Source: Niabella sp.
Lineage (GTDB): Bacteria > Bacteroidota > Bacteroidia > Chitinophagales > Chitinophagaceae
Assembly: GCA_027493055.1 (NCBI GenBank)
Contig: JAPUDO010000050.1
Location: forward strand, 13,412-77,411
Reading direction: 5' to 3'
DNA length: 64,000 nt
Each line of letters opens with the position of its first letter. Position 1 is the stretch's first letter. Position numbers and translations under genes: made by a program. Of the stretch, positions 14,786-23,638 are shown piece after piece. The notes under the pieces were generated by a model. That model was not told where the DNA came from. It saw only the letters and a list, made by a program, of their open reading frames with translations, and searched no databases.

Positions 14786-16054
14786 CTATTTATCAAACAA
14801 TTTTTTGCCGTTTTTCAGCCGGTCATACCGCAGCAATGCCTCCAGAAAATAATAATCTGCGTAGATAAGCGGAACGTCTATTTCTGATTTATGAGGTAAG
14901 CTTCCCACGCTGTGCTTGAGCAGAAAGCCGCCGTTAGAGCCGTTTTTAGCAAGGTACTCATCGCCCGATAAGGATTGAAGCTGCGCTACTGCAAAATCAT
15001 AATATTTTTTACCATCGGCACCAAGGTAAGTGCTTAGCTCTAACAATCCTGATGCTGTAACAGCAGCGGCAGAAGCATCCCTGGGAATATAGTCTTTCTT
15101 ATTGGCGGCATAATCGAAATCAGGCGTATAGCCTTTTTGCTCTGCGTTGAAATCCCAGTAAGGAATTTTATCTTTTGGCAGGCTGGGATTGTTGATAAAA
15201 TAATCTGCCGCTTTTTTTGCTGTTTCCAGGAAACGCTTGTCTTTGGTTTCTCTGTACATCACGGTAAAGCCATAGATTGCCCAGCCTTGCCCGCGTGACC
15301 AGGTAGAATTATCAGCATACCCCTGGTTGGTTTGCCGGTTAATGGCGTTTCCGGTGATGGTATCGTAATTTACCACATGGTAAGTGCTGCCATCGGGCCT
15401 GAAATGGTTTTGAGCTGTTTTTAATGAGTGGCTGATGGCCGCATTCCTGTATTTAGGGTTGCCGGTAATATCAGAAACATAGCAAAGCATCTCTAAGTTG
15501 AGCATATTATCAATAATTACCGGGAACTGCCATAAGGTTTTTTTATCCCACGACATTTTAGGGTTCCACGATTTTATTAAGCCGATCTTAGTATTATAGC
15601 GGGTTAGGGCAGATTCGGCGGATTGTACCAGTATTTTTTTATAGGCTGCTAATTTTTCGGCATTTTTTTCCAGGCGCATGGCGTTGCCATAGCTGCAATA
15701 CATCACAAATCCCACATCATGATGCTGGGTAAGAAACTGGCCCTGTTCCAGCGCTTCCGTCCATTTTGTAGCGGCATCTTTCCATTGCGGTTTGTTTGTG
15801 TATTCGTATATATACCACAAAGCGCCGGGGAAAAAACCACCTGTCCAGTCCCACACATCAGTGCCTTTTACGGTGCCGTTTTCAGTAAGTGTGCGTGGGA
15901 ACGAGCTTAAGTCTGTTGAGCTGTTCAATAAAACGGTGTACTGCTCTTGCGCGGTTTTAAAATCGTCTGCTACAAAGTTTTGGGATGTGTTGCATGATGC
16001 TAAGGCTGTAAAAAGAAACAAAGTGCCATACAGCTTTATAAATTGTGAAACCAT
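14786..16054 (-). CDS. GH88-family unsaturated glucuronyl hydrolase, lipoprotein
   Basis: A 422-residue secreted enzyme with a lipobox (LASC, Cys about 20), so probably anchored in a membrane. The sequence has GH88 hallmarks: WDWTGGFFPGALWYIYEY (residues about 65-85) and ADNSTWSRGQGWAIYGF (about 250-266). GH88 enzymes remove the 4,5-unsaturated uronic acid left at the non-reducing end of oligosaccharides by polysaccharide lyases. This fits the PL8 lyase and sulfatase upstream on the same strand: the lyase makes unsaturated oligosaccharides and this enzyme continues from the end. It is the last gene of the locus. Confidence 0.93.
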   Translation of the reverse strand: MVSQFIKLYGTLFLFTALASCNTSQNFVADDFKTAQEQYTVLLNSSTDLSSFPRTLTENGTVKGTDVWDWTGGFFPGALWYIYEYTNKPQWKDAATKWTEALEQGQFLTQHHDVGFVMYCSYGNAMRLEKNAEKLAAYKKILVQSAESALTRYNTKIGLIKSWNPKMSWDKKTLWQFPVIIDNMLNLEMLCYVSDITGNPKYRNAAISHSLKTAQNHFRPDGSTYHVVNYDTITGNAINRQTNQGYADNSTWSRGQGWAIYGFTVMYRETKDKRFLETAKKAADYFINNPSLPKDKIPYWDFNAEQKGYTPDFDYAANKKDYIPRDASAAAVTASGLLELSTYLGADGKKYYDFAVAQLQSLSGDEYLAKNGSNGGFLLKHSVGSLPHKSEIDVPLIYADYYFLEALLRYDRLKNGKKLFDK

Positions 16055-16075
16055 TTTATATTATTTCGTTTTAGG

Positions 16076-16954
16076 TTATTGAACAGTTACCGTTAGCTCC
16101 TTTAAAGATTTGCTTGCGCCATAGATATTTTCGTTGGAGGCAATAAATGTGGCGGTGTACGTACCGGGAGCCGTATAAATGAAACTATATTCATCCATTC
16201 TTGTGCTCATATTTTTGAGCGCTACTCCTTTATCCGGCGCCACTTTATTAAGATATAATGCCTTGCTTACGGCCCAGCCCTCATTGGAGCCAATATTGGC
16301 AGCCCCGCCCTGGAACTGCAACTGCGCTGTAGTGAAAGTCCAGTTCCTGGGTGAGTTGTTAAAGTTAACATTCGTCCAGGCAGCGGTGCTAGTATTGGCT
16401 ACACTTATAACAGTGCCGCCATCAATCTCCGTGTTTAAAGTGAAATTCTTTATAGTCCAGGTTCTTTGTGTTGCACCTGTTGTACCTGTAAACTTAAAAG
16501 CTATATACAATGGTTTGGATTGGTCGAAATCTGAAAGGTCAATAGTGCCGGAAGGCCGGTTATCTGAATTATATACAAATGCAGGGGTAACACGGTTTGT
16601 TATATCTGTCCATGTTGCTGCAGCTACACCTGCCTGTGTATAAGTTCCTGCAAAGTTCTGGGATACCAGCAGCTTTAACGTGTTCAGTTCTGCCCCATAC
16701 TGCGCAAAATAAGTAAAGCTCATCGCAGGCTTGCCATTGGCTTCATACCGGTCTTTGTATATATACTGATGGCCCGGCATCCCGGAGTAAAACTGCAGTT
16801 GGTCGGGATTGCCGCTTACCAGGAACCTTACGGTGTCGTTTACATTGTAGGATGTTTTGTTGGTTCTTACATCGAAATTTAATGGTACCACTTCTTTCTT
16901 GTTACAGGCCAGCAGGCTGAAAGAAAATATTAGATATATGCTTATTCTTTTCAT
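16076..16954 (-). CDS. DUF5017-type SusE-position lipoprotein
   Basis: About 292 residues starting at the ATG at 16954 (MKRISIYLIFSFSLLACNKK), which gives a proper lipobox LLAC. The longer frame from 17041 adds 29 basic residues before the signal peptide and is less likely. The mature part is beta-rich and has a DUF5017-like region (YNVNDTVRFLVSGNPDQLQF ... RTWTIKNFTLNTE). It ends with a short Ig-like segment (PGTYTATFIASNENIYG). It sits directly after SusD, where surface glycan-binding SusE/F-type proteins are usually found, so glycan binding on the cell surface is the probable role. Confidence 0.75.
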   Translation of the reverse strand: MKRISIYLIFSFSLLACNKKEVVPLNFDVRTNKTSYNVNDTVRFLVSGNPDQLQFYSGMPGHQYIYKDRYEANGKPAMSFTYFAQYGAELNTLKLLVSQNFAGTYTQAGVAAATWTDITNRVTPAFVYNSDNRPSGTIDLSDFDQSKPLYIAFKFTGTTGATQRTWTIKNFTLNTEIDGGTVISVANTSTAAWTNVNFNNSPRNWTFTTAQLQFQGGAANIGSNEGWAVSKALYLNKVAPDKGVALKNMSTRMDEYSFIYTAPGTYTATFIASNENIYGASKSLKELTVTVQ

Positions 16955-17074
16955 CCGTATAATTTTTATTTTTTTAATCGGTCGGATGGAACGCCCTATA
17001 TTCATCCTCTCTGTTTGTAAAATTTTACATGGGCGTTTCATTCGTAATGTTTTTACTTCATTTCAATAATGCTT

Positions 17075-18643
17075 TTACCATCCGGGGTTTTGTTTCATCG
17101 CCTTGTTTAATGACAGCTCATCTATCGGAACCGGGAGTAATAAATGCTTATCCGTTACATTGTTTGCTGCCAGTGCGGTGTATTTTACTGCTGCGGGAGC
17201 TGTGTTATTGATCTGAACAGCCAGGTTTTTCATAACAGGTATAAACTCACCCCAGCGTATCAGGTCATATTTCCTCAGGCCTTCAAAACAAAGCTCGCGG
17301 AAGCGTTCATCTTTAATAATGGATAACAGCTCTTCTTTTCCTGTTACTACCGTTGTTATGTCCGAAGCGCTGGCCCTGTCTCTTACCGCTTTTACGGCCG
17401 CTTTAGCGTTTGCCGTAGGTCCGTTTACAGTGTTTTCTGCTTCGGCGTACATGAGCAGCACATCTGCATAGCGCAACAGCGGGAAATTAATGGGCGTATA
17501 GTTCTTGTTTTTAGGCGCTACTGTTTCATATACTCTTCTGAATTTGGCGGCGGTCCTGTTTTCTATATCATTGGCTGCATAAAATGTGGAGTCCTGTACC
17601 TTATTGGCGTTGCCGGTTTGATAGGTGTATTTAAAAGGAGCTATATTCCAGTCTCGCCTGGTATCTGTATTTTCAAACGCCTCGTACAGCTTGCGCGTAA
17701 CGGAAATAAATCCATATCCAAAGCCAAAGGCCTCATCATTGCACTGAATGCCGTTTATATTACCCAGACGACCGGCCTCAAAATCACCGCCACGATTACC
17801 AAAAAACTCTACCTCCCATATTGACTCATTGAGGTTATACCTGTCGGCAGCCATATCGGTAAATAACTGCCTGTAATTGCCCAGAAGGCTGTGCTGGTAG
17901 CTGCCACCAGCATTCACTACTTTACCGGCCCATTTCAGCGCATCCTGGTATTTATCGGTTTTATTTAAAGGGTAGCCTGCCATGCTCAGGTATATTCTTG
18001 CAAGAATGCCCTGCACAGCGGTTTGTGTAACGTGCCCGGCGTTGTTGTAAGCGCTTATAGGACTTACCATAGTTTCGGCCTCTTCCATTTCTTTGACAAT
18101 AAAATCATACACTTCGGACTGTGGAGTACGCGAAAGATTAACGTTGCTTGCAGAAATAGTAGGGGATATTTTCAGCGGTACATCGCCCCAGTTGCTAACC
18201 AGCAGGAAATAAAAATAGGCGCGAAGAAATTTTGCTTCTCCTTTTGCTACCTTTCTGCTTTCATCACTCATGGTGGCGCCGTCTATGGCAGATAAAAGAA
18301 CATTGGCCCTTTCAATGCCTTCATAAAGATATTTCCAAAGTGAAATAACGGTTCTTTCTGAAGCATCGTAGTTGTATACCGATGTGCCTACTGTATAAGC
18401 GCTGCGGTAGTAAGCACCTTCGTCTGCTATGGGCAGTAAAATAGAAAGGTTGCTGCCGTACACTTCTTCTTTTCCGAGGATATCGTACAGGCCGGTCACG
18501 CCTTTCACCACTTCCTCCTCTGTTTTATAGTAGTTTTCTTTTACTGTAAATGTGGGCTCTTTATCGAGAAATTTACTGCAGCCGGAAAGTACAATCATGT
18601 ATAATAAGCCGGCTGTAAAAAAATTTATAGTTAATTTTTTCAT
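17075..18643 (-). CDS. SusD/RagB-family nutrient-binding lipoprotein
   Basis: A 522-residue surface lipoprotein with a lipobox (VLSGC, Cys about 22). The N-terminal SusD-like TPR region includes FLRAYFYFLLVSNWGDVPL. The C-terminal RagB/SusD region includes FPLLRYADVLLMYAEAEN and RFRELCFEGLRKYDLIRWGE, all strongly conserved in the family. SusD lids the SusC transporter and captures glycan fragments. It begins 18 bases after the susC stop, the standard susC-susD arrangement. Confidence 0.96.
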   Translation of the reverse strand: MKKLTINFFTAGLLYMIVLSGCSKFLDKEPTFTVKENYYKTEEEVVKGVTGLYDILGKEEVYGSNLSILLPIADEGAYYRSAYTVGTSVYNYDASERTVISLWKYLYEGIERANVLLSAIDGATMSDESRKVAKGEAKFLRAYFYFLLVSNWGDVPLKISPTISASNVNLSRTPQSEVYDFIVKEMEEAETMVSPISAYNNAGHVTQTAVQGILARIYLSMAGYPLNKTDKYQDALKWAGKVVNAGGSYQHSLLGNYRQLFTDMAADRYNLNESIWEVEFFGNRGGDFEAGRLGNINGIQCNDEAFGFGYGFISVTRKLYEAFENTDTRRDWNIAPFKYTYQTGNANKVQDSTFYAANDIENRTAAKFRRVYETVAPKNKNYTPINFPLLRYADVLLMYAEAENTVNGPTANAKAAVKAVRDRASASDITTVVTGKEELLSIIKDERFRELCFEGLRKYDLIRWGEFIPVMKNLAVQINNTAPAAVKYTALAANNVTDKHLLLPVPIDELSLNKAMKQNPGW

Positions 18644-18661
18644 TGAAATGCGATTTAAGGA

Positions 18662-21600
18662 TTACAGACTAACGTTTAAACCGAACACAAAAGTTCTTGG
18701 CCGCGGGTAAGCCGAGTAATCAAACCCAGGCGTTAACGCGGAATAATAAACTGCTACTTCGGGATCATAACCTGTGTATTTGGTAAAGGTTAAAAGGTTT
18801 TGGGCAGAGGCATACACCCTCAGCCTTTTAATTTTCATACGTCCCAAAGTGTACGCCGGAAAGTTGTACCCAAGAGAAACTGTTTTTAACCTGAGAAACG
18901 ACCCGTCTTCTACAATGCGGCTGGAATAAGCAAAAGGTCCCTGGCCACCTACCCTGAACATATCTGTATTTGTATTGGTAGGTGTCCACCTGTTCTCATA
19001 AGAGGCAAACTGGTTTAAATTCACTTTGGCACCATACTCAAACCAAAGGCGGTTGGCGTTCACAATGTCGTTTCCGTAAGACCATTGCAGGAAGGCGCTT
19101 AAATCAAAATTCTTATAACGAAAATTGTTTGTAAACCCACCCTGATGCAAAGGATATCCACGGCCGATTACAGTCCTGTCCAGGTCATCTACCACGCCGT
19201 CATCATTCAGGTCTCTGTACTTAATATCGCCTGGTTTTATCGTAGTTCTTGAACTCCCATTAGTAGCAACATTATCCTTTAGCTGGTATGATCCGCTTGG
19301 CAACTGGTCGAAATCGTCATAACCATATACACCCTCCCATATAAATCCGTAAATCTGGCCCAGCGGCTGGCCTATTTTGGCAATATACAATGGGATGGAC
19401 CTGTAGTTCTGATCCCAGTTAACGGTTCTTAATAAAGATTCCTGGTTTTCGGTCAGTGCTAATACTTTATTCCTGTTAAAGGAGATATTGAAATTGGCAT
19501 TCCAGTCAAAATCTTTTTTCCTGATAATGTCTCCGCTTAAAGAAAACTCCAGCCCTTCGTTGCGCGTGCTGCCGATATTTTTAAATGCTGCTGTATAGCC
19601 TGTAGTATAAGGCAGGGAAGCATTTAATAAAAGGTCTTTAGTGGTTTTGTGGTAATAGTCCACCGTAAGCAATAGCCTTTGATCAAAGAATCCAAAGTCT
19701 ACTCCTACGTTGCTTTGCTGTGTGCTTTCCCATTTTAGGTTTTGGTTGGCAAGCGAGCTTAAAAATACGCCCTCTGTTAATACATTGCCGAAGGAGTAAT
19801 AGCCATTATAGTCAGGCGCCGTATTGTCGAAGTTCAGGCGAGCGTAAGTAGCGTATTCGCTTACCCTGTTATTGCCGGTAACACCATATCCCAGGCGCAA
19901 TTTAGCATCAGAAAACAGGCGCTGATTGCTCATAAAGTTTTCTTTAATGATTCTCCATGCGAAAGCCCCTGACGGAAAATAACCCCAGCGATTTTCTTTA
20001 CGGAACTTTGACGAACCATCTGCTCTGAACGAGGCCGTAAGCAGGTATTTGCCTTTGTAGTCATAGTTGATACGCGACAGGTATGATAGCAACGACCACG
20101 ATGATGATTCGGGTGTTACCGGCCGGGGAGTACCCTGATCTAAACCATCAAGGCCCAGCTCTTCATTAGGTAGCTGAACGGCAGCAATGCCATGGCGGTC
20201 CCAGTTATTTTCCTGTAGCGTAATACCCGCCAGTGCGGTCAGCTTATGCCCCCCTTTGAAGCTCTTATTATAAGTAAGGATATTTTCGTTGAGCCAGGTA
20301 TCGCTGCTGGTATAAAGGATGGAGCCATTTACTTTGTCGGTGCTGCCGGGATAGCCATACCTTGTTTTAGAGTTGTTAAAGATGTCTCTCCTGTAATCTA
20401 TGCTATTGATACCGCCCGATACCCTTAGCTTTAACGATTTGGTGAAAGCGTACTCCGCATACCCGTTTATGATAAGGCGTTTGTCGTAATTTTCCCTCAA
20501 TTCATTTTTGGCGGAAAGAATAGGATTGATACGGTAATCGTTGGAGCCGTTAATATCTGGGTCAACGAGGTCGTTTATTAAATCCACATCAGAGCCGGTA
20601 GATATAGGCCGGTAGCCCCATACACTGTACATGAGGTAGTTCATTGCAGAGAAATTGGATTCAGGGGCAGATGGGGTGCTGCCGTGGCTTTTAGCATACG
20701 TGTAAGATGCCGTAACACCTACTTTAAGATTACTACGGAAATTGTGATCCAGTGTTATTTTGCCCTGCTTGCGCGAATAGCCAGAGTTGATAATTACACC
20801 GTCCTGGTTAAAAAGGTTCCCCGAGAAAGAGTACTTCGTAGCTTTGCTGCCGCCCATCAGTGACAGGGTATGATCCTGTATCAGGGCCGATTTGAACAGC
20901 AGGTCCTGCCAGTCTATACCCGGCACATCTTTATAATCGGCCAGCGTTTTACCATCTTTAAAATAGTTTTGTTTAATGCCGATGGAGTCTATATCGTTCT
21001 GCAGCTTTACAAATTCGTAGGGGTTCATCAGCTCCATACGGTTAATAACCTGCTGTGCTCCTGCATAACCAGAATAGCTAATGGTGGGCTTACCTGTTTT
21101 ACCTTTTTTGGTAGTGATCAATATTACACCATTGGCGCCGCGCGCACCGTAAATAGCGGTGGCCGATGCATCTTTTAACACCTCAATACTTTCGATTTCG
21201 GCAGGGTTAAGCACGCTGGCATTGGCATCTTCCGTAGGAAACCCATCTATTACATACAGGGGCGAATTGTCCTGCGTGAGCGAGTTGGCCCCACGAACAA
21301 CGATATTTAATCCCGAGCCAGGCTTCCCGCTTTCAGACGATACCTGCACACCCGCAACCCGGCCGGCAAGGGCTTCTATTGCGGAGCCTACAGGCGCTTT
21401 TTGTAATTCGTCTATTTTTACAGATGCAACCGACCCTGTAACATCTTTGCGTTTTACCTCACCATAACCAATAACTACCACTTCCTCCAGGCTGTTATTT
21501 TGCCGGGTAAGGTTTACCGTAACCGTTGTTTTTCCGGTTATGTCCACATCAAGTGGAGCATATCCCACGCCTGATACGGAGAGGATATTTATTGTTTCGG

Positions 21601-21802
21601 GGAGATTGATTGAAAATGCGCCATTTTGATCGGCTGTGACCGAACCGCTTCCTCCTTTTTCTAAGATAGTTGCGCCTTGCACCGGCTCGCCGCTTTCAAA
21701 ATCTTTTACTACCCCGGTAACCCGTTTCCCGGTTTGCGACCAGGCGTAGAAAGGGCACCAAAAGGTAATCGTTAATAAAAACAGAACAATTTGCTTTCTC
21801 AT
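18662..21802 (-). CDS. SusC/RagA-family TonB-dependent outer-membrane transporter
   Basis: A 1046-residue protein with a signal peptide (ending about residue 22). It has an N-terminal carboxypeptidase-regulatory-like domain (VTGVVKDFESGEPVQGATIL), the TonB-box region (EEVVVIGYGEVKRKDVTGSV), a plug domain (IEALAGRVAGVQVSSESGKPG ... ASATAIYGARGANGVILITT) and a 22-strand barrel ending with FVFGLNVSL. It imports oligosaccharides using TonB energy. It is paired with SusD downstream and belongs to the glycosaminoglycan-like locus. The 400 bases before it hold a dispersed repeat and its probable leader. Confidence 0.97.
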   Translation of the reverse strand: MRKQIVLFLLTITFWCPFYAWSQTGKRVTGVVKDFESGEPVQGATILEKGGSGSVTADQNGAFSINLPETINILSVSGVGYAPLDVDITGKTTVTVNLTRQNNSLEEVVVIGYGEVKRKDVTGSVASVKIDELQKAPVGSAIEALAGRVAGVQVSSESGKPGSGLNIVVRGANSLTQDNSPLYVIDGFPTEDANASVLNPAEIESIEVLKDASATAIYGARGANGVILITTKKGKTGKPTISYSGYAGAQQVINRMELMNPYEFVKLQNDIDSIGIKQNYFKDGKTLADYKDVPGIDWQDLLFKSALIQDHTLSLMGGSKATKYSFSGNLFNQDGVIINSGYSRKQGKITLDHNFRSNLKVGVTASYTYAKSHGSTPSAPESNFSAMNYLMYSVWGYRPISTGSDVDLINDLVDPDINGSNDYRINPILSAKNELRENYDKRLIINGYAEYAFTKSLKLRVSGGINSIDYRRDIFNNSKTRYGYPGSTDKVNGSILYTSSDTWLNENILTYNKSFKGGHKLTALAGITLQENNWDRHGIAAVQLPNEELGLDGLDQGTPRPVTPESSSWSLLSYLSRINYDYKGKYLLTASFRADGSSKFRKENRWGYFPSGAFAWRIIKENFMSNQRLFSDAKLRLGYGVTGNNRVSEYATYARLNFDNTAPDYNGYYSFGNVLTEGVFLSSLANQNLKWESTQQSNVGVDFGFFDQRLLLTVDYYHKTTKDLLLNASLPYTTGYTAAFKNIGSTRNEGLEFSLSGDIIRKKDFDWNANFNISFNRNKVLALTENQESLLRTVNWDQNYRSIPLYIAKIGQPLGQIYGFIWEGVYGYDDFDQLPSGSYQLKDNVATNGSSRTTIKPGDIKYRDLNDDGVVDDLDRTVIGRGYPLHQGGFTNNFRYKNFDLSAFLQWSYGNDIVNANRLWFEYGAKVNLNQFASYENRWTPTNTNTDMFRVGGQGPFAYSSRIVEDGSFLRLKTVSLGYNFPAYTLGRMKIKRLRVYASAQNLLTFTKYTGYDPEVAVYYSALTPGFDYSAYPRPRTFVFGLNVSL

Positions 21803-22203
21803 AATACTAATTCATATGGGTGTTATTGTTTACAAAAACTCGTTTTCACAGGCAATTTCATCTGTTTTGTGGCTTAACAGCGGGTTATAATTCGTTTTTT
21901 AGGGGATATAAATTGGTTTTTTATCGTCATTTCGATGGAATCCCAACGGATGTGAGGAGGAAGGAGAAGTTTCTTGAATAGGGGAGACCTCTCCCTATGG
22001 TTGAGGTGACGACTGGTAATGTTGTGAATATGTCATTGACACGGCATAAAGCACTGTTCTCATTTGTCTTTGGTTTGACGGCAATAAAATATTTTCTTGC
22101 TTTACAGAAGGCGGCCCAATACTTTACTTTTAGTCAATTTCTTTTTATTCAAGTGACACAGTTTTTGCTTGGTCGATTAAAATTGGCTCATTGTCTGAAC
22201 CAA
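21803..22203. other. Intergenic region upstream of susC with a dispersed repeat at 21925-22011
   Basis: Bases 21925-22011 start with CGTCATTTCGATGGAATCCC and end with GGTTGAGGTGACG, an imperfect inverted pair (CGTCA...TGACG). This kind of element is frequent between Bacteroidota genes and looks like a non-coding mobile or dispersed repeat. The remaining AT-rich part carries a direct repeat GAACCAATTAT/GAACCAATTAA at its end. No gene seen. Confidence 0.5.
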
Positions 22204-23538
22204 TTATGAACCAATTAAAAAATAACTTGTTCCTGCACCTACATTGCCTTTTCGTTCAAAAATCTTGAATTGTTCTACAAGTTCAGATAAATCTCTAAAT
22301 GCGGTTGCTTTTGAAACACTATTTAATTCCTGATATTCTTTACTTGAAATTCTCCCTTTTTCTGTCACATATAATATCGCTTTCACTTGTCTGTCGTTAA
22401 GTCCAAGCGATTGTAAATACTCAACGTTATAAATGTCTTTTCTGAAAACTACCCAATAACCCGACATTTCATAATCGTAAAGTGGTTCGGGGAGTCCAGC
22501 TTCGAGGCATTGGCTTGTCATTTTTGAAAAACCACGTCCCCATGATTCAATGTAGCCACTACGGAAAAAAGCATTGGCAATGTCGGGGTTGAAAGGCATT
22601 GACGGGTGTTTGCTTTTTGCCAATTTTTCCATTGTCCAATTTTCGGGTAGTTGTCCTGCATTCCAAATCATCATTTTGTCTTTGTAAACGCTGATTTGAA
22701 TAGTTGCACCAGTCGAATAATCTTTGTGCGCAATCTCATTCAGCAAGGCTTCTCTAACAGCTTCTTTTGGATATTCGTAAGTCTCTATGCGATTGAGGCC
22801 ATTTTCATAACTGATAATTGCTTTAACGTATTTTGTAAAAAGCAGATCAATCGTTTTTTCGATTTGTTCAAACAAATTTCCATGAACTTCGTCTTGAAAA
22901 ATCAAATCAGCATCATTTTCAAAGTAGCCGATTTTGGTGTAAGCGCTGGTAACAAACTTTTCCGGGTCAGGATGAAACAACAACAATGCTGCTCTTTTCA
23001 GATATTTACCCTCTTTTAATTTTAAATTTTCAAGAAGTTGTTCATTGGTATCGTTTAAGCTTTCCTCTCCAAGCCGCTGGCTTCGGATACCTCGCTTTTT
23101 GAAAAAATCAAACGTTTCGTGCTTTAAATCTTTTACAGAAACATTTGGAATTGGTACTCCGTCCCATCGCTTACCCTTTTTCTGCAGTAAAAACTTTTCT
23201 AAGGCGGAGCCTTTCAACTCTTGTTTGGTACTTCCGCTCCGGTAGTGATATTGTCCTTTATAGCTTACTCCATTCGGGTAAGGTTCTACAATAATTTCCA
23301 GGTAATCGCCCTGTTTTGTTGTGTTCAAATTCACATCAACCAAAATACCTAAAACATCACGCACTTTGTTTGGAATTTCTTCTAATAATCTTTTTGCATT
23401 ATCAACTCCAACAACTTCTCCATTATCATCTTTCCCAATGAAAATAGTCCCACCATTGGCATTTGCAAAACCACAAATCCATTTCAGGTAATCATCATGC
23501 CAGCTTTGCTTGTATTCTATGCTTTGCTGTTCGGGCAT
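22204..23538 (-). CDS. AlbA_2 (Schlafen-like) DNA-binding/ATPase-domain regulator
   Basis: A 444-residue protein of the divergent AAA-4/AlbA_2 class. Residues about 5-120 form the AlbA_2 domain (EYKQSWHDDYLKWICGFANA then GGTIFIGKDDNGEVVGV). Residues about 240-350 resemble the HATPase_c_4 region (KEAVREALLNEIAHKDYS, later FRSGYIESWGRGFSKM). A winged-helix region at about 385-440 ends the protein. Such proteins are annotated as RecG-like or transcriptional regulators and also occur in phage-defence contexts. It interrupts an otherwise purely catabolic locus, is visibly richer in AT and Lys/Asn codons than its neighbours, and has its own -7 box, all pointing to a later insertion. Confidence 0.85.
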   Translation of the reverse strand: MPEQQSIEYKQSWHDDYLKWICGFANANGGTIFIGKDDNGEVVGVDNAKRLLEEIPNKVRDVLGILVDVNLNTTKQGDYLEIIVEPYPNGVSYKGQYHYRSGSTKQELKGSALEKFLLQKKGKRWDGVPIPNVSVKDLKHETFDFFKKRGIRSQRLGEESLNDTNEQLLENLKLKEGKYLKRAALLLFHPDPEKFVTSAYTKIGYFENDADLIFQDEVHGNLFEQIEKTIDLLFTKYVKAIISYENGLNRIETYEYPKEAVREALLNEIAHKDYSTGATIQISVYKDKMMIWNAGQLPENWTMEKLAKSKHPSMPFNPDIANAFFRSGYIESWGRGFSKMTSQCLEAGLPEPLYDYEMSGYWVVFRKDIYNVEYLQSLGLNDRQVKAILYVTEKGRISSKEYQELNSVSKATAFRDLSELVEQFKIFERKGNVGAGTSYFLIGS

Positions 23539-23563
23539 TTCGTTGTATTCTTTCTGTAAACAG

Positions 23564-23571
23564 CAAATTTA
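23564..23571 (-). promoter_or_regulatory. -7 box TAAATTTG upstream of the AlbA_2 gene
   Basis: Exact TAnnTTTG on the minus strand, 25 bases before the ATG. A TTG lies 16 bases further upstream (23588-23590), slightly close for the usual spacing. It gives the inserted gene an independent promoter. Confidence 0.4.
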
Positions 23572-23638
23572 TGGATTATAGCCCCTACAAGTCCCATAGA
23601 ATTCCGTCTGTTAGGGTGAACGGACTGCGGGTTGGCAT

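Noticed and set aside
22651-23019. 122-codon plus-strand open frame inside the AlbA_2 gene
   Set aside because: Shadow frame in AT-rich sequence without features.
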